Shown here: piece by piece, positions 1 through 9,502 of the stretch | How positions within the stretch are numbered: position 1 is the first letter of the stretch | Layout of the letters: every line of letters starts with the position of its first letter | DNA from: SSF14 sp037045585 | Lineage (GTDB): Bacteria; Actinomycetota; Acidimicrobiia; Acidimicrobiales; Microtrichaceae | DNA length: 64,000 nucleotides | Reading direction: 5' to 3' | Assembly: GCA_037045585.1 (NCBI GenBank) | Contig: JBAOIR010000072.1 | Span: 62,001 to 126,000 of the forward strand | Program-made: the position numbers and the translations under genes | The notes under the pieces: model-generated | The model's database searches: none | What the model saw: only the letters and a program-made list of their open reading frames with translations | Told to the model about the DNA's origin: nothing

Positions 1-1864
1 CTCGGAGGTCCTCGTCCCCCATGTGCTGGGCACGCTCGACGACATCCGATACCGGGCCACGACCTGGCCCGACATCCTCGAGCACACCGAGCTGGTGGTG
101 GCGTTCGGCGGCATGAACGTCAAGAACGCCTGGGTGACCCCCGGTGGGGTGACCCGCCACACCCTCGCTCCCGCCCTCGCCGAGGCGGGCCGGCGAGGTC
201 TGGCGTTCGAGCTCGTCGGCCCGCTCCGCGACGACCTGCCCGCCGACGTGCGCGCCCGGTGGCACCAGGTCCGCCCCGGCACCGACACCGCAGTGATGTT
301 GGCCCTCATCCACCAGCTCGTCGTCACCGACCAGTACGACCGCGGGTTCCTCGAACGGTGCACGGTCGGTTGGGAACGCATCGTCGACGACGTGCTCGGC
401 CGACGCGACGGTGTCGTGAAGGACGCGGCGTGGGCCGAATCGATCTCGGGCGTGCCCACCGCCACCATCGTCGAGCTGGCCGACCGCCTGGTGTCCCAGC
501 GGTCGCTCATCACGGTGAGCTGGGCGCTGCAGCGCGCCGAGCACGGCGAACAGCCGGTGTGGGCAGCGATCGCGCTCGCCGCCTTCGTCGGCCAGATCGG
601 CCTCCCGGGCGCGGGGTTCGGTCACGGCTACGGCTCGATGGCCGACGTCGGTCTGCCCACCGTGCCGGGGGCGCTGCCGACCCTGCCCCAGGGCCGCAAC
701 CCGGTGCGGACGTTCATCCCGGTCGCCCGCATCACCGACCTGCTGACCCGGCCGGGCGAAGAGCTCGACTACAACGGGCGTCGCCTCCGCCTGCCCGACA
801 CCCGGCTCGTGTACTGGGCCGGTGGCAACCCGTTCCACCACCACCAGGACCTGTTCGGGCTGCGCCGAGCGTTCGCCCGGCCCGACACGGTGATCGTCAA
901 CGAGCCGTACTGGACGGCGACGGCCCGCCACGCCGACATCGTGTTCCCGATCACGACGACGCTCGAGCGCGACGACATCGGCGCCGGCCGCAACGACGGC
1001 TACGTGAGCGCCATGCCCCGGGTGCTCCCTCCGTTCGGCGACGCCCGCGACGACTACGCGGTGTTCCGTGGCCTCGCGGCACGCCTCGGCGTCGAGGAGA
1101 CGTTCTCGGAGGGTCACGACACGATGGGGTGGCTGGCGCATCTCTACGGCCGCTTCCGCGCCCGTCACGGCGAGGCCGGCGTCGATCTCCCGGAGTTCGG
1201 GGAGTTCTGGGAGCGCGGCGAGGTCACCCTGCCCGCAACGCCACGCCACCACACCGTGTTCGAGGGGTTCCGGCACGATCCCGACGCCCAGCCGCTGCCC
1301 ACCCCGAGCGGGCGGATCGAGCTGTTCTCGTCGACGGTGGACTCGTTCGGCTACGACGACTGCCCGGGCCAGCCGACGTGGCTGCCGCCCCGGGAGTGGG
1401 CCGGGTCGGAGGTTGCCGATCGCCACCCGCTCACGCTGGTCGCCAACCAACCGGCCCGGCGGCTGCACAGCCAGCTCGACGGCGGTCGGTACAGCCAGGC
1501 CGGCAAGATCGGCGGTCGGGAGGTCGTCCGGCTCCATCCCGCCGACGCCGTCGCGAGGGGCATCGGCGAGGCCGACGTCGTCCGCCTGTTCAACGACCGG
1601 GGTGCCTGCCTGGCGGCTGCCGAACTCACCGACTCGGTCGCGCCCGGTGTCGCGCAGCTCTCGACGGGGGCGTGGTTCACCCCGGTCGACGACCCGACTG
1701 GTCCGCTGTGCGTCCAGGGCAACCCCAACGTGCTCACCGCGGACCACGGCACGTCGCGCCTGGCGCAGGGTTCCATCGGGCAGCTGACCATGGTCGAGGC
1801 GGAGCGGTACGACGGCGTTCCCGACGACCGGGACCCGTATCTCCCACCGATCGTGGGGGTGTGA
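1..1864 (+). CDS. Molybdopterin oxidoreductase, BisC/TorA/DMSO reductase family (5' partial)
   Basis: The frame is open from base 2, so the gene begins upstream; the internal GTG at 23 is probably not its start. The visible 620 residues include the long Mo-bisPGD domain and, in the C-terminal 120 residues, the molydopterin-dinucleotide-binding domain (LVANQPARRLHSQLD, then GNPNVLTADHGTS). The stretch GAGFGHGYGSMADVG resembles biotin-sulfoxide and TMAO reductases. The family reduces S- or N-oxides, or dehydrogenates small molecules, with a bis-molybdopterin guanine dinucleotide cofactor. Substrate and export cannot be judged because the N-terminus is missing. The stop overlaps the next start (TGATG), so the two genes are translationally coupled. 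Confidence 0.85.
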   Translation, partial: SEVLVPHVLGTLDDIRYRATTWPDILEHTELVVAFGGMNVKNAWVTPGGVTRHTLAPALAEAGRRGLAFELVGPLRDDLPADVRARWHQVRPGTDTAVMLALIHQLVVTDQYDRGFLERCTVGWERIVDDVLGRRDGVVKDAAWAESISGVPTATIVELADRLVSQRSLITVSWALQRAEHGEQPVWAAIALAAFVGQIGLPGAGFGHGYGSMADVGLPTVPGALPTLPQGRNPVRTFIPVARITDLLTRPGEELDYNGRRLRLPDTRLVYWAGGNPFHHHQDLFGLRRAFARPDTVIVNEPYWTATARHADIVFPITTTLERDDIGAGRNDGYVSAMPRVLPPFGDARDDYAVFRGLAARLGVEETFSEGHDTMGWLAHLYGRFRARHGEAGVDLPEFGEFWERGEVTLPATPRHHTVFEGFRHDPDAQPLPTPSGRIELFSSTVDSFGYDDCPGQPTWLPPREWAGSEVADRHPLTLVANQPARRLHSQLDGGRYSQAGKIGGREVVRLHPADAVARGIGEADVVRLFNDRGACLAAAELTDSVAPGVAQLSTGAWFTPVDDPTGPLCVQGNPNVLTADHGTSRLAQGSIGQLTMVEAERYDGVPDDRDPYLPPIVGV

Positions 1865-2847
1865 TGGCCGCGGATCGCCCGACGCTCGTCGCGCTGCCGT
1901 CGCTCGACGACCTCTACGCCGCCGAGCCCGAGGAGTTCGTCGCCGCCCGCAACGCGTTGGCCAAGCAGCTCAAGGCAGCGGGCGACAAGGACACGGCGGC
2001 CGAGGTCGCGAAGTTGCGGCGCCCCCCGGTGTCGGCGTGGGCCCTCAACCAGGTTGCCCGCAGCCGCCCCGACGAGATCGAGGCCCTCATGACCGCCGCC
2101 GCCGACTTGGCCGGAGCGTTGGCCGATCCGGCCGGTGCCGACCTGCGGGCGATCCAACGGGCGTTCCGCAGCGCCATCGAGGCCGTGGTTCGCACGACCC
2201 TCGACGTCGTGTCGTCGAGCGGCCGCAACCCGTCCCCCGGCCTCCAACAAGCGATCCAGGCGACCCTGCAGGCCGCCGCGGTCGACGACGGCATCGCGCT
2301 CGCGCTGCGGTCGGGCGTTCTCGCCGAGGACGAACCGGCGCCGGGGTTCCTGTTCGTCGAGTCCGACGAAGCATCCCCGGCCCGGCCGGCGACGAAGCCG
2401 GCGACGAAGGCCGCAGCGCCCGTCGGCTCCCCGAAGAAGGCGGCGATCGGTCGACGCACCCGTCCCACCCGGGCGGCAGCGGACCCAGCCCCCGCTGAGA
2501 CGACACCCGAGACCACCGGAGCGAAGGCTGGGGCGACCGCCGGAGCGAAGGCCGAGCGAGCGGCCGAACGCGCTGCGCAGCGGGAGGCAGACCGCAGCGC
2601 CGCCAAGGAACGCGCCCGGCTCGAGACCGAGGAGCGCGAAGCCGAGCGACGGCGCCGGGCGAGGCTGGCGGAACTCCGCAGCGACGCCAAGCGGCTCGAG
2701 AAGCGCGCCGACCGGCTGGAGGCCGTGGCGATCCAGGCGGAAGCGGCCGCGGCATCGGCGCGGACCGAGGCCGACGAGGCCCGAACCGAGGCCGATACCG
2801 TGCTCCGGGCGCTCGAAGCCGCCGAGCGGGCCGAGCGGGCCGAGTAG
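1864..2847 (+). CDS. Hypothetical Ala/Glu/Arg-rich coiled-coil protein
   Basis: 327 residues, with the ATG overlapping the stop of the oxidoreductase. The N-terminal 150 residues look folded and helical (LPSLDDLYAAEPEEFVAARN, then LRRPPVSAWALNQVAR). A low-complexity Ala/Pro/Thr/Lys linker follows, then about 100 residues of charged heptad-like sequence rich in Ala, Glu and Arg that should form a long coiled coil. There is no signal peptide or membrane segment. The pattern PPVSAWALNQ recurs in uncharacterised actinobacterial proteins, but I cannot give it a function. A structural or nucleoid-associated role is only a guess. Confidence 0.7.
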   Translation: MAADRPTLVALPSLDDLYAAEPEEFVAARNALAKQLKAAGDKDTAAEVAKLRRPPVSAWALNQVARSRPDEIEALMTAAADLAGALADPAGADLRAIQRAFRSAIEAVVRTTLDVVSSSGRNPSPGLQQAIQATLQAAAVDDGIALALRSGVLAEDEPAPGFLFVESDEASPARPATKPATKAAAPVGSPKKAAIGRRTRPTRAAADPAPAETTPETTGAKAGATAGAKAERAAERAAQREADRSAAKERARLETEEREAERRRRARLAELRSDAKRLEKRADRLEAVAIQAEAAAASARTEADEARTEADTVLRALEAAERAERAE

Positions 2848-2924
2848 CCACACGCGCACCGTGGCCTGGCGCCGCGCCCGTTCTTCAGTTGTCAAGGATC
2901 GGGTGACGCCGGCCGGCGGGAGGG

Positions 2925-4184
2925 TCAGCCGGTGTCTGCGAGCCGGAGGTGGGCGGGATGCCGGGGGTCGGATGGCGGGACGAACGCTCGTCGTCCGACC
3001 CCCTCGACGAGCTGCCAGTTCTGTCTGGTCTTCAGATCGTGGTCGTGCTCGCACATGTGCTCGGACTCGCCCAGCACGGTGTGGCGGGTGCGGGCGAAGT
3101 CGTCGCGGTGCTCGTACTCGAGGTTGATCTGCCGGTCGCATCCCTGGACCACACACTTGGGGTCGGTCCACAACCGGGCGATGCGTTGTGCTTCGGTGGG
3201 TCGTCGTGACGGGTTGATCACGTCGATGACCGCCGGCCCGTTGGTCGTGACCAACCGGACGATCGCATCGCCGTACATCGCCCGCGCCTCAGCAACCGAC
3301 ACCGGGCCGACACCGGGGATCTCACACACCTCGCCCTCGCCGACCCGACCGCGGATCAACGCCGACAGATCGACCCGAACCAGCATCAGCTTGCGGATCG
3401 ACACTCGCTTGGGTCGCTGCCTCGCCCCCGACGTTGCGTCGGTTGCGTCGGCTCCATCGGCGACCGCGTCGGGAGGAGCGGCGGATCGACCGCAGACGAC
3501 ATCGAGCAGCGCGTCGTACGCGTACTGGTCACGGCCCGCTCGCTCGGAGGCAGGCAGGGTGCGACGTTCGGCGAACAGCTCGCCCACACGGTTCTGCAGG
3601 GCCTGCTGCAGTTCGGCGCCCGAGCCGAGTGGCCCTTCGGCGTACAGCCACGCCCGCCCGTTCTTCACACCCCACGACGCTGTCCGTTCCGCATGCGCCT
3701 TCTTCTCGCGCTGCCGCTTCGTCAGCTCCGACTCGACCTCGGCCTTGCGACGCGCCGCCTCCTGGCGGGTGTGCCGCAACGAATCCCGACGCGCCGTGTC
3801 CAACAGGTCGGGCTCCGCTGACGGATTCGCCGTCGCCCCGTCGGCCACGGCACCCGCTTGTTCGGCGGAGAGCTCACCGCTCCGCACTGCGTCGGTCGTG
3901 TCAGGGAGGGCGCTCAGCCGCTGGGAGGTCTCCAGTTCTGCCCGAGCCCGCCCCGGGCTCGTTCCCTGACGGGCGGCGAGCCAGTCGGCGGGGTTCGGGC
4001 GGCCTGCGCGTTGCCACTCGCCCGACTCGACGGCGCGAGCCGACATCAGGACCACCCCGGCCTCGCCCAATCGGCGGAGTTCGACGAACGCGTCCAGCAC
4101 GTCGACGGCGTGCGGCAGCGGCACGTGCAACGGTTCCAACTCGCCGACCACCTCGGCGAGCGGCGCGAGGAACTCCCGGATCAC
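2925..4184 (-). CDS. 13E12-family (DUF222) HNH endonuclease-like protein
   Basis: 419 residues starting at GTG 4184; an in-frame stop lies about 40 bases upstream, so no longer start exists. The helical N-terminal half is DUF222-like (ADWLAARQGTSPGRARAELE, a family signature). The C-terminus holds the HNH-type cysteines and histidines, from CVVQGCDRQINLEYEHRDDF to CEHDHDLKTRQNW. These proteins belong to the REP13E12 repeat families of mycobacteria and relatives, which occur in many near-identical copies and behave like selfish elements. A second member starts at 62750, so the two flank the window. Nuclease activity is inferred from the family. Confidence 0.8.
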   Translation of the reverse strand: MIREFLAPLAEVVGELEPLHVPLPHAVDVLDAFVELRRLGEAGVVLMSARAVESGEWQRAGRPNPADWLAARQGTSPGRARAELETSQRLSALPDTTDAVRSGELSAEQAGAVADGATANPSAEPDLLDTARRDSLRHTRQEAARRKAEVESELTKRQREKKAHAERTASWGVKNGRAWLYAEGPLGSGAELQQALQNRVGELFAERRTLPASERAGRDQYAYDALLDVVCGRSAAPPDAVADGADATDATSGARQRPKRVSIRKLMLVRVDLSALIRGRVGEGEVCEIPGVGPVSVAEARAMYGDAIVRLVTTNGPAVIDVINPSRRPTEAQRIARLWTDPKCVVQGCDRQINLEYEHRDDFARTRHTVLGESEHMCEHDHDLKTRQNWQLVEGVGRRAFVPPSDPRHPAHLRLADTG

Positions 4185-4700
4185 CGCCCCGAGGTTCGAC
4201 GGTCGAACTGGCGTTCGTCTTCATGGAGCCATGATGCCATGCACCACCGACACCGCGACGCCGAAATGGCCCCGCCGACGTCGACTGGGTAGATCTCCCA
4301 GCGGATCCGGCCACAATCTCGCCCACCGCCTCAAGTCCACGGCAACTCACGCCGAAGTATCTGCATCGGCCCGCTGTGGATGTCACACCCGCAACCGAGG
4401 TCGGCGCCTTTGGGCGCATGCGTTGATGATGAGCGTTGTGTAGAGCAACCCGGAGATCGGGGTTCGGATGGCGAGGGGGCAACCCCACGTCAGAGGAATC
4501 CCGGTCGCCCCTGAAACACGGGTCACGTTCGTCGGAGTATGTGCTGCCCCTGAGCGATCGGGGGTCGGCCCGGTAACACGAGGTCAGGAGCGCGAATGGC
4601 GGATGTGGATGTGGATCCCACAGCGGGTCGTGGCTTGTCGATCGCACCCGGGTGGGGCATCGGCGGTGCCATTGGGTCGAGCCAACGTAGTCTCGACCCG
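4185..4700. other. Intergenic region of 516 bp without a convincing gene
   Basis: This gap lies between the divergent 13E12 gene and the M20 peptidase. I see no RNA gene, repeat or plausible short protein. An in-frame ATG at 4596 preceded by AGGAG could extend the peptidase by 35 residues, but that extension looks unlike any folded peptidase N-terminus. Confidence 0.5.
4688..4693 (+). promoter_or_regulatory. Leaderless -10 element of the M20 peptidase gene
   Basis: TAGTCT ends 7 bases before the ATG at 4701, placing transcription start at or next to the start codon. It supports 4701 over the Shine-Dalgarno-preceded ATG at 4596. Confidence 0.5.
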
Positions 4701-5978
4701 ATGGTGACCGATGCCGAAGCCCGGGTGCTGTCCGCGATCGACGATGGCCGCACCGTCGAGCTGCTCACCGAGCTGGTCCACGTCCCGAGCGTGACGGGCA
4801 GCGATGCCGAGTCCGACCTCCAGCACCGATGCCGGGCTCTGCTCGATGGCGGTGGCATCGAGACCGATGCGTGGCGAATCGACCTCGACGAGCTCTCCGC
4901 CGACCCCGAGTTCCCCGGCACCGAGGTCGAACGCACCGAGGCGTACGGGATCGTGGGCACCACGATGGGCGAGGGTGTCCCGGCGCTCATCCTCCAGGGC
5001 CACGTGGACGTCGTGCCGATCGGCGACCTCGACAAGTGGGAGGGGTCCGATCCCTTCGGTGCGACGATCCGGGGAGGCATCCTGCACGGTCGGGGTGCGT
5101 GCGACATGAAGGGTGGCCTCGCCGCCATCCTGGTCGCCGTCGAAGCCCTGCGGACGGCCGGCATCGAACTGGCGCGGCCCCTCGCCGTCCACACCGTCGT
5201 CAGCGAGGAGGACGGCGGGCTGGGTGCGTTCGCCACGATGCGGCGAGGCCACCGCGGCGACGTCGCCGTCTTTCCGGAACCGGCCGGCGGCAAGGTCGTC
5301 GTCGCCAACGCCGCGCTCACGTTCCGGCTCACGGTCCACGGCCGCGCCGCCCACGGCCGCGTTCGGCACGAAGGCGTCAGCGCGGTCAACGCGCTCTACC
5401 CACTCCTGCGCAGCAATCGGCACGCGCTGGAGGAACGGCGCAACCGCACACCCGACGCCCTGTTCGCCGATCTCGCCTGCCCGTACCCCATCTCGATCGG
5501 GGTCGTCCACGCCGGCGACTGGGCGAGTTCGGTCCCCGACCGGCTCACGGCCGAGGGTCACATGGGCGTGATCGTCGACGAGGACCCCGACGTCGCCCGG
5601 GCCGCGCTCGTGGAAGCGATCGCCGACGCGTGTGCCCGGGATCCGTGGCTCCGGGAGCATCCGGCGACCGTCGAGTGGGTCGGCGGCCAGTTCGCCAGCG
5701 GCCGACTCCCGTCGGCTCACCCGCTGCTCGACGAGGTGCAATCGGCCGTTGCCGACGCCACCGGACGAGCCCGGCCCGTCCCCGGCGGGGCCCCGTGGGG
5801 CAGCGACCTCCGCCTCTACACCGGCATCGGCGGCATTCCGTCGCTCCACTTCGGCCCGGGCGAGGTGAAGCACGCGCACGCCCCGCGTGAACAGGTTCCC
5901 GTCGCCGACGTCCTCGACGTGGCGCGGTCGCTGGCGCTCCTCGCACTCCGCCGCTGCGGGGTCCGCAGCACCGGCTGA
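4701..5978 (+). CDS. M20 family metallopeptidase (ArgE/DapE/ACY1 type)
   Basis: 425 residues. The binuclear zinc site is visible: GHVDVVP (His ligand and Asp), GRGACDMKGG (bridging Asp), SEEDGG (catalytic Glu and ligand), and a C-terminal His in GEVKHAHAPRE. The dimerisation or lid domain contains the HGRAAHG segment typical of the family. It should hydrolyse an amide bond of an N-acylated amino acid or dipeptide in the cytoplasm; the substrate cannot be told. The start at 4701 is chosen from family length and the leaderless promoter. It stands alone between a 13E12 gene and a convergent epimerase gene. Confidence 0.85.
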   Translation: MVTDAEARVLSAIDDGRTVELLTELVHVPSVTGSDAESDLQHRCRALLDGGGIETDAWRIDLDELSADPEFPGTEVERTEAYGIVGTTMGEGVPALILQGHVDVVPIGDLDKWEGSDPFGATIRGGILHGRGACDMKGGLAAILVAVEALRTAGIELARPLAVHTVVSEEDGGLGAFATMRRGHRGDVAVFPEPAGGKVVVANAALTFRLTVHGRAAHGRVRHEGVSAVNALYPLLRSNRHALEERRNRTPDALFADLACPYPISIGVVHAGDWASSVPDRLTAEGHMGVIVDEDPDVARAALVEAIADACARDPWLREHPATVEWVGGQFASGRLPSAHPLLDEVQSAVADATGRARPVPGGAPWGSDLRLYTGIGGIPSLHFGPGEVKHAHAPREQVPVADVLDVARSLALLALRRCGVRSTG

Positions 5979-6129
5979 CGCCAATCGGCCGACCGACGCC
6001 CTGGACCGGCCGGCTCGTGGCAGCCTGGGCGCTCCCCACGAAGTGTGGCCCTACTCCAACACGACCCGCGGCAACATCGAGGTCACCCTCCGGGTCGTCT
6101 GAGCGTCGCTCCTCTCGACCGGGCTGCGC

Positions 6130-7050
6130 TCAGCCTCGCGCCGCCACGATCCGGGCCATGCCCTCACGCCACCCGATCGACGCCGCCCCGACCAGCTCGT
6201 GCTGGCGGGTGATGTCGATCACGGCGCTGGGGATCGCCTGATCGGTGTGGTGGAACGTGGGGGTGCCGCCCGCCAGGCGACCGAGTTCGGCGCTCCACTC
6301 CTCGATCGAGGCGACCTCGGGCCCGGCGAGGTTCACCACCGTCGCCGGTACGGCGGCGACGGCAAGCAGCGCCGGGATCAGGGCGATGATGTCGTCGTGG
6401 TGGATCGGGTTGTAGCGGCCACCGTCGCTGTGGACGTCGATCGAGGCACCCGCCAACAGCATCTCGAGGTGGAAGACCGGCCAACCGTCGTCATCGCCGT
6501 AGGGCACGTTGAGGCGGGCGATCGTCGTGGGGAGTTCCCAGTGGCGCGCACCGAACTGCGCCATCGTCTCCCCCGCGATGTTCGCGATCGAGTACGTCGG
6601 CATGACGGCGCCGTGGTGGTCGCCGAACGGGTCGGTCTCCGCCATCGGAGCGCCGCCCGTCGGCCGGTACACGGCGGTCGACGAGCAGTGCAGGAACGAC
6701 CGGGCGCCGCGGAAGTGCGACATGAGATCGCCGACCGCCTCGCCGTTCGCCGTGAGGTCCTTCGCCCACCGGCCGATCTTGGTGACGGCGAAGTGCAGCA
6801 CGTGGTCGACGTCGGAGGGCACCGCGGCGACGCCCGACGCCTCGGGCCCGCCCCGGGTCAGGTCGACGACCCGACAGTCGACCCCCGCTGCCTCGAGCGA
6901 GGCCCGCGCCGCGGCGTCGGAGAACCGAGCGAGGCCGATGACCTCGTTGTCGACGGCCAGGGCACGGGCGATGGGCGCGGCGACCTGACCGGTCACGCCG
7001 GTGATGGCGATGCGGCGACCGGAGAGCGGGACGACCTCAGGAGCAGGCAT
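6130..7050 (-). CDS. NAD-dependent epimerase/dehydratase (extended SDR)
   Basis: 306 residues, with a Rossmann start RIAITGVTGQVAAPIA (GxxGxxG), a Ser in FLHCSSTAVY and YSIANIAGE in place of the usual YxxxK loop. The Lys of YxxxK appears to be missing, so catalysis may be altered, or the protein may be an atypical member. The C-terminal part (YNPIHHDDI) matches the substrate-proximal region of nucleoside-diphosphate-sugar epimerases. Its ATG at 7050 lies one base after the TGA of the upstream lipoprotein gene, so the two form an operon. Confidence 0.75.
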   Translation of the reverse strand: MPAPEVVPLSGRRIAITGVTGQVAAPIARALAVDNEVIGLARFSDAAARASLEAAGVDCRVVDLTRGGPEASGVAAVPSDVDHVLHFAVTKIGRWAKDLTANGEAVGDLMSHFRGARSFLHCSSTAVYRPTGGAPMAETDPFGDHHGAVMPTYSIANIAGETMAQFGARHWELPTTIARLNVPYGDDDGWPVFHLEMLLAGASIDVHSDGGRYNPIHHDDIIALIPALLAVAAVPATVVNLAGPEVASIEEWSAELGRLAGGTPTFHHTDQAIPSAVIDITRQHELVGAASIGWREGMARIVAARG

Positions 7051-7051
7051 G

Positions 7052-7882
7052 TCAGTTGCCGGAGATCCCGCCGCCGATCGACGGGATCGACTCGACGGGA
7101 GCGCTCCCATCGCCGGTGTCAACGCCGCAGTCGAGCAGTCCTCGGCTGAGCGCCTCCTCGAGCTCGGACGAGTCGCCCGACGTGCTCGCATCGGAGAACC
7201 ACCCGAGCATCGTCTCGGCACCTGCGCTGCCGACGACCGACTCCACGACGCACTGCGCCGTCGCCTCATCCTGGCCCTGCGAACTCAGGATCCCTGCAAG
7301 GAAGGTCACCGCCGACTCGTCGGTCATGCAGGGACCGAGCGCCTCGAAGAACCGGGCACCGGCCTCGTCGTCATCCATCGCGCTGACGGCGGCGATGAAC
7401 TCGCCGGCCTTGGTGTACTCCTCGGCGAAACCGCCGGAGACGCACTGCGCCTCGTCCTCGCTCAACGGGAGATCGGCCTGCGAGGTGATGCCCTCGGAGA
7501 ATGCCCGGAGGGCCTGGTCGAGCTCAACGCAATCGTCGAGCGCCCCGACGAGCAGGTCGTTGTCGTCGGAGCCGAAGTCGGTCAGGTCGAACTCGCCGCT
7601 GTCTCGGATCGTGTCGAGCCCGTCCGCGCTCAGATCACCGAGGACAGCGTCGGCGACGCACTCGCCGGCTTCGGGATCAATGTTGTCCTCACCGACACCG
7701 ACGACGTAGTCGATGACGGCCTGGCGGTCGTCGTCGGAACCGGAGTCGCCGTTGTCGTCGTCGGCCGCCGTGGTGGTGGCCGCCGGTTCCTTCGAAATGG
7801 TGATGCCACCGCCGCTGTCGCCGCAGCCGACGAGGGAGACGGAGGACACGAGAGCCAGAACGGCGAGTGAGGCAAGGCGCAC
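7052..7882 (-). CDS. Secreted acidic lipoprotein, unknown function
   Basis: 276 residues from GTG 7882, preceded by AGGAG at good spacing. The signal peptide LAVLALVSSVSLVGC ends in a lipobox (LVGC). An Asp/Ser/Thr linker follows. The ectodomain has three or four repeated modules with one Cys each (AGECVADAVLGDL, EAQCVSGGFAEEY, TAQCVVESVVGSAG), which looks like an internally duplicated helical domain with disulfides. I do not recognise the family beyond similar acidic lipoproteins in actinobacteria. It is cotranscribed with the epimerase gene. Confidence 0.75.
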   Translation of the reverse strand: MRLASLAVLALVSSVSLVGCGDSGGGITISKEPAATTTAADDDNGDSGSDDDRQAVIDYVVGVGEDNIDPEAGECVADAVLGDLSADGLDTIRDSGEFDLTDFGSDDNDLLVGALDDCVELDQALRAFSEGITSQADLPLSEDEAQCVSGGFAEEYTKAGEFIAAVSAMDDDEAGARFFEALGPCMTDESAVTFLAGILSSQGQDEATAQCVVESVVGSAGAETMLGWFSDASTSGDSSELEEALSRGLLDCGVDTGDGSAPVESIPSIGGGISGN

Positions 7883-7957
7883 GGGAACTCCTGTGATCGG
7901 GGAATCTCAGGCTATCCGGCAACTCTCCTCTTCAACGGCCCGAATCGGGCGCTGTGT

Positions 7958-9391
7958 TCACTTGAAAACGAACCGGACCAGCTTCTCGCGCCAGCCGCCG
8001 TAGGGCGGGTACAGGAACGTCGGGTCGGGCCGGGTGCTCTTGGGCAGCACCGACTTGTGGTGGCTGAACGTGTCGAACCCGGACTTGCCGTGGTACGAGC
8101 CCATGCCCGACGGGCCCACGCCGCCGAAGGGCAGGCTCGGGGAGCCGATGTGCAGGACCGTGTGGTTGACGCACACGCCGCCCGAGCTGGTCTGGTCGAG
8201 CACCTGGTCGACGGTGTCCGACGGCCTTGGAGAAGATGTACAGCGCGAGCGGCTTGGGGCGGTCGTTGACGAAGGCGATGGCCTCGTCGACCGACGACAC
8301 CGACAGCACGGGCAGGACCGGCCCGAAGATCTCCTCCTGCATGACCGGCGCGTCGAGGTCGGGGTCGACGACGACGGTCGGGGCGAGGAACTTGGTCGCC
8401 CGGTCGGCGTCGCCGCCGATGGCGACCGTGCCGCCGCCGTCTTGAGGAGGCCCGAGAGCCGGTCGTGGTGCCGCTCGTTGACGATCCGGGCGAGGTCCGG
8501 GCTCTGCTGGGGTCGGCGCCGTGGAACTCGCGGATGGCCCCGATCAACTTGTCGACGAAGCGTCGCGCACGGACGCCTCGGCGAGCACGTAGTCGGGGGC
8601 GATGCAGGTCTGGCCGGCGTTCATGAACTTGCCCCAGGTGATGCGCTGGGCGGCGACGTCGAGGTCGGCGTCGGCCGCGACGATGGTCGGGCTCTTGCCG
8701 CCGAGCTCGAGCACGACCGGCGTGAGGTGCTTGGCCGCGGCCTCCATGACGACCCGGCCGACGTTGGTGGAGCCGGTGAAGAAGATGTGGTCGAACGCTG
8801 CTCGAGCAGCGCGGTGGTCTCGGCGACGCCGCCCTCGACGACCGCGATCGCGTCGTTGTCGAGGTACTTGGGGACGAGGCGGGCGAGCACCGCGCCGAGC
8901 ACGCCGGCGACAGCTCGGTCGGCTTGGCCACCACGCAGTTGCCGGCGGCGACGGCGGCGGCCAGCGGCGAGAGCAGCAGCTGGACCGGGTAGTTCCACGG
9001 GGCGATCACCAGGGCCACGCCGAGCGGCTCGGGGATGATGCGGCCTTGCCCGGCTGGGAGGTGATGCCCGGGATGACCTTGGTGGGCTTGGCCCACGAGG
9101 CCCACGTGCTTGAGCAGGTGCTTGACCTCGGCCTTGGTGAAGCCCGATGTCGGCGGCGTACGCCTCCACGACCGGGCGGCCCAGGTCGGCGGAGATCGTG
9201 TCGACGAAGTCGCTCTCGTGCTCCTTCATCATCTTGAGGAGACCCTCGAGCTGGCGACGCCGCCACTGCAACGGGCGTGTACGACCGGAATCGAACGTGG
9301 CGTGTACCGAGTCGACGAGCTCGGTGAAGCTGGGCGCCGAAGCGGCAGTCGAGTCGGCGGTCGAACCGGTTGCGGGAGCGGTGTCGGTCAT
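7958..9391 (-). CDS. Aldehyde dehydrogenase (class 3/ALDH3-like), at least eight frame breaks
   Basis: Read across frames, this is a complete ALDH of about 475 residues. It runs from MTDTAPATGS through APWNYPVQLLLSPL, the catalytic Glu in LELGGKSPTIVAADAD, the nucleophile Cys in NAGQTCIAPDYVLAE, and EEIFGPVLPVLSV, to SGGVCVNHTVLHIGSP and a hydrophobic tail ending LVRFVFK. The length and the C-terminal extension fit the ALDH3 group that oxidises fatty or aromatic aldehydes with NAD(P). The reading frame changes near 9147, 9098, 9040, 8905, 8800, 8570, 8440 and 8215. At least two changes are a gained or lost G in a G run, which suggests consensus errors. Every catalytic motif survives, so a true pseudogene is less likely. 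Confidence 0.75.
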
Positions 9392-9398
9392 GTGCCCC

Positions 9399-9404
9399 AC
9401 GATA
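9399..9404 (-). promoter_or_regulatory. Leaderless -10 element of the ALDH gene
   Basis: TATCGT on the minus strand ends 7 bases before the ATG at 9391. This supports that ATG over the GTG three codons upstream. Confidence 0.45.
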
Positions 9405-9419
9405 CTCCCCCGCCACCGA

Positions 9420-9474
9420 CCCGTTCTGTCGTGCAGGAGCCGCTGAGATCAGCAGCTTCTGCACCACAGAACCG
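9420..9474. repeat. Intergenic inverted repeat C (TTCTGT...ACAGAA family)
   Basis: An imperfect hairpin of about 24 bp with the loop around GATC. The arms contain GTTCTGT and ACAGAAC and, internally, TGCAG and CTGCA. It lies between divergent genes, so it is not simply a terminator. Three related palindromes occur at 19689, 22703 and 27469. Confidence 0.6.
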
Positions 9475-9502
9475 GTCTGCATGGCGGGTAGCGTGCCGCC
9501 GA

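Noticed and set aside
259..1860. Long open frames overlapping the oxidoreductase gene
   Set aside because: They are Arg/Pro-rich shadow frames caused by high G+C; only the frame with ALDH- or oxidoreductase-like motifs and normal composition is real. The same holds for long minus-strand frames such as 1351-3171 and 25277-27151.
4596..4700. N-terminal extension of the M20 peptidase from ATG 4596 with AGGAG
   Set aside because: The 35 extra residues look unstructured and unlike any M20 N-terminus, and a leaderless promoter fits ATG 4701. It cannot be fully excluded.
6034..6102. Short frame ending EVWPYSNTTRGNIEVTLRVV
   Set aside because: The sequence looks protein-like, but only about 20 residues are plausible and there is no start or neighbour to support a gene or remnant.
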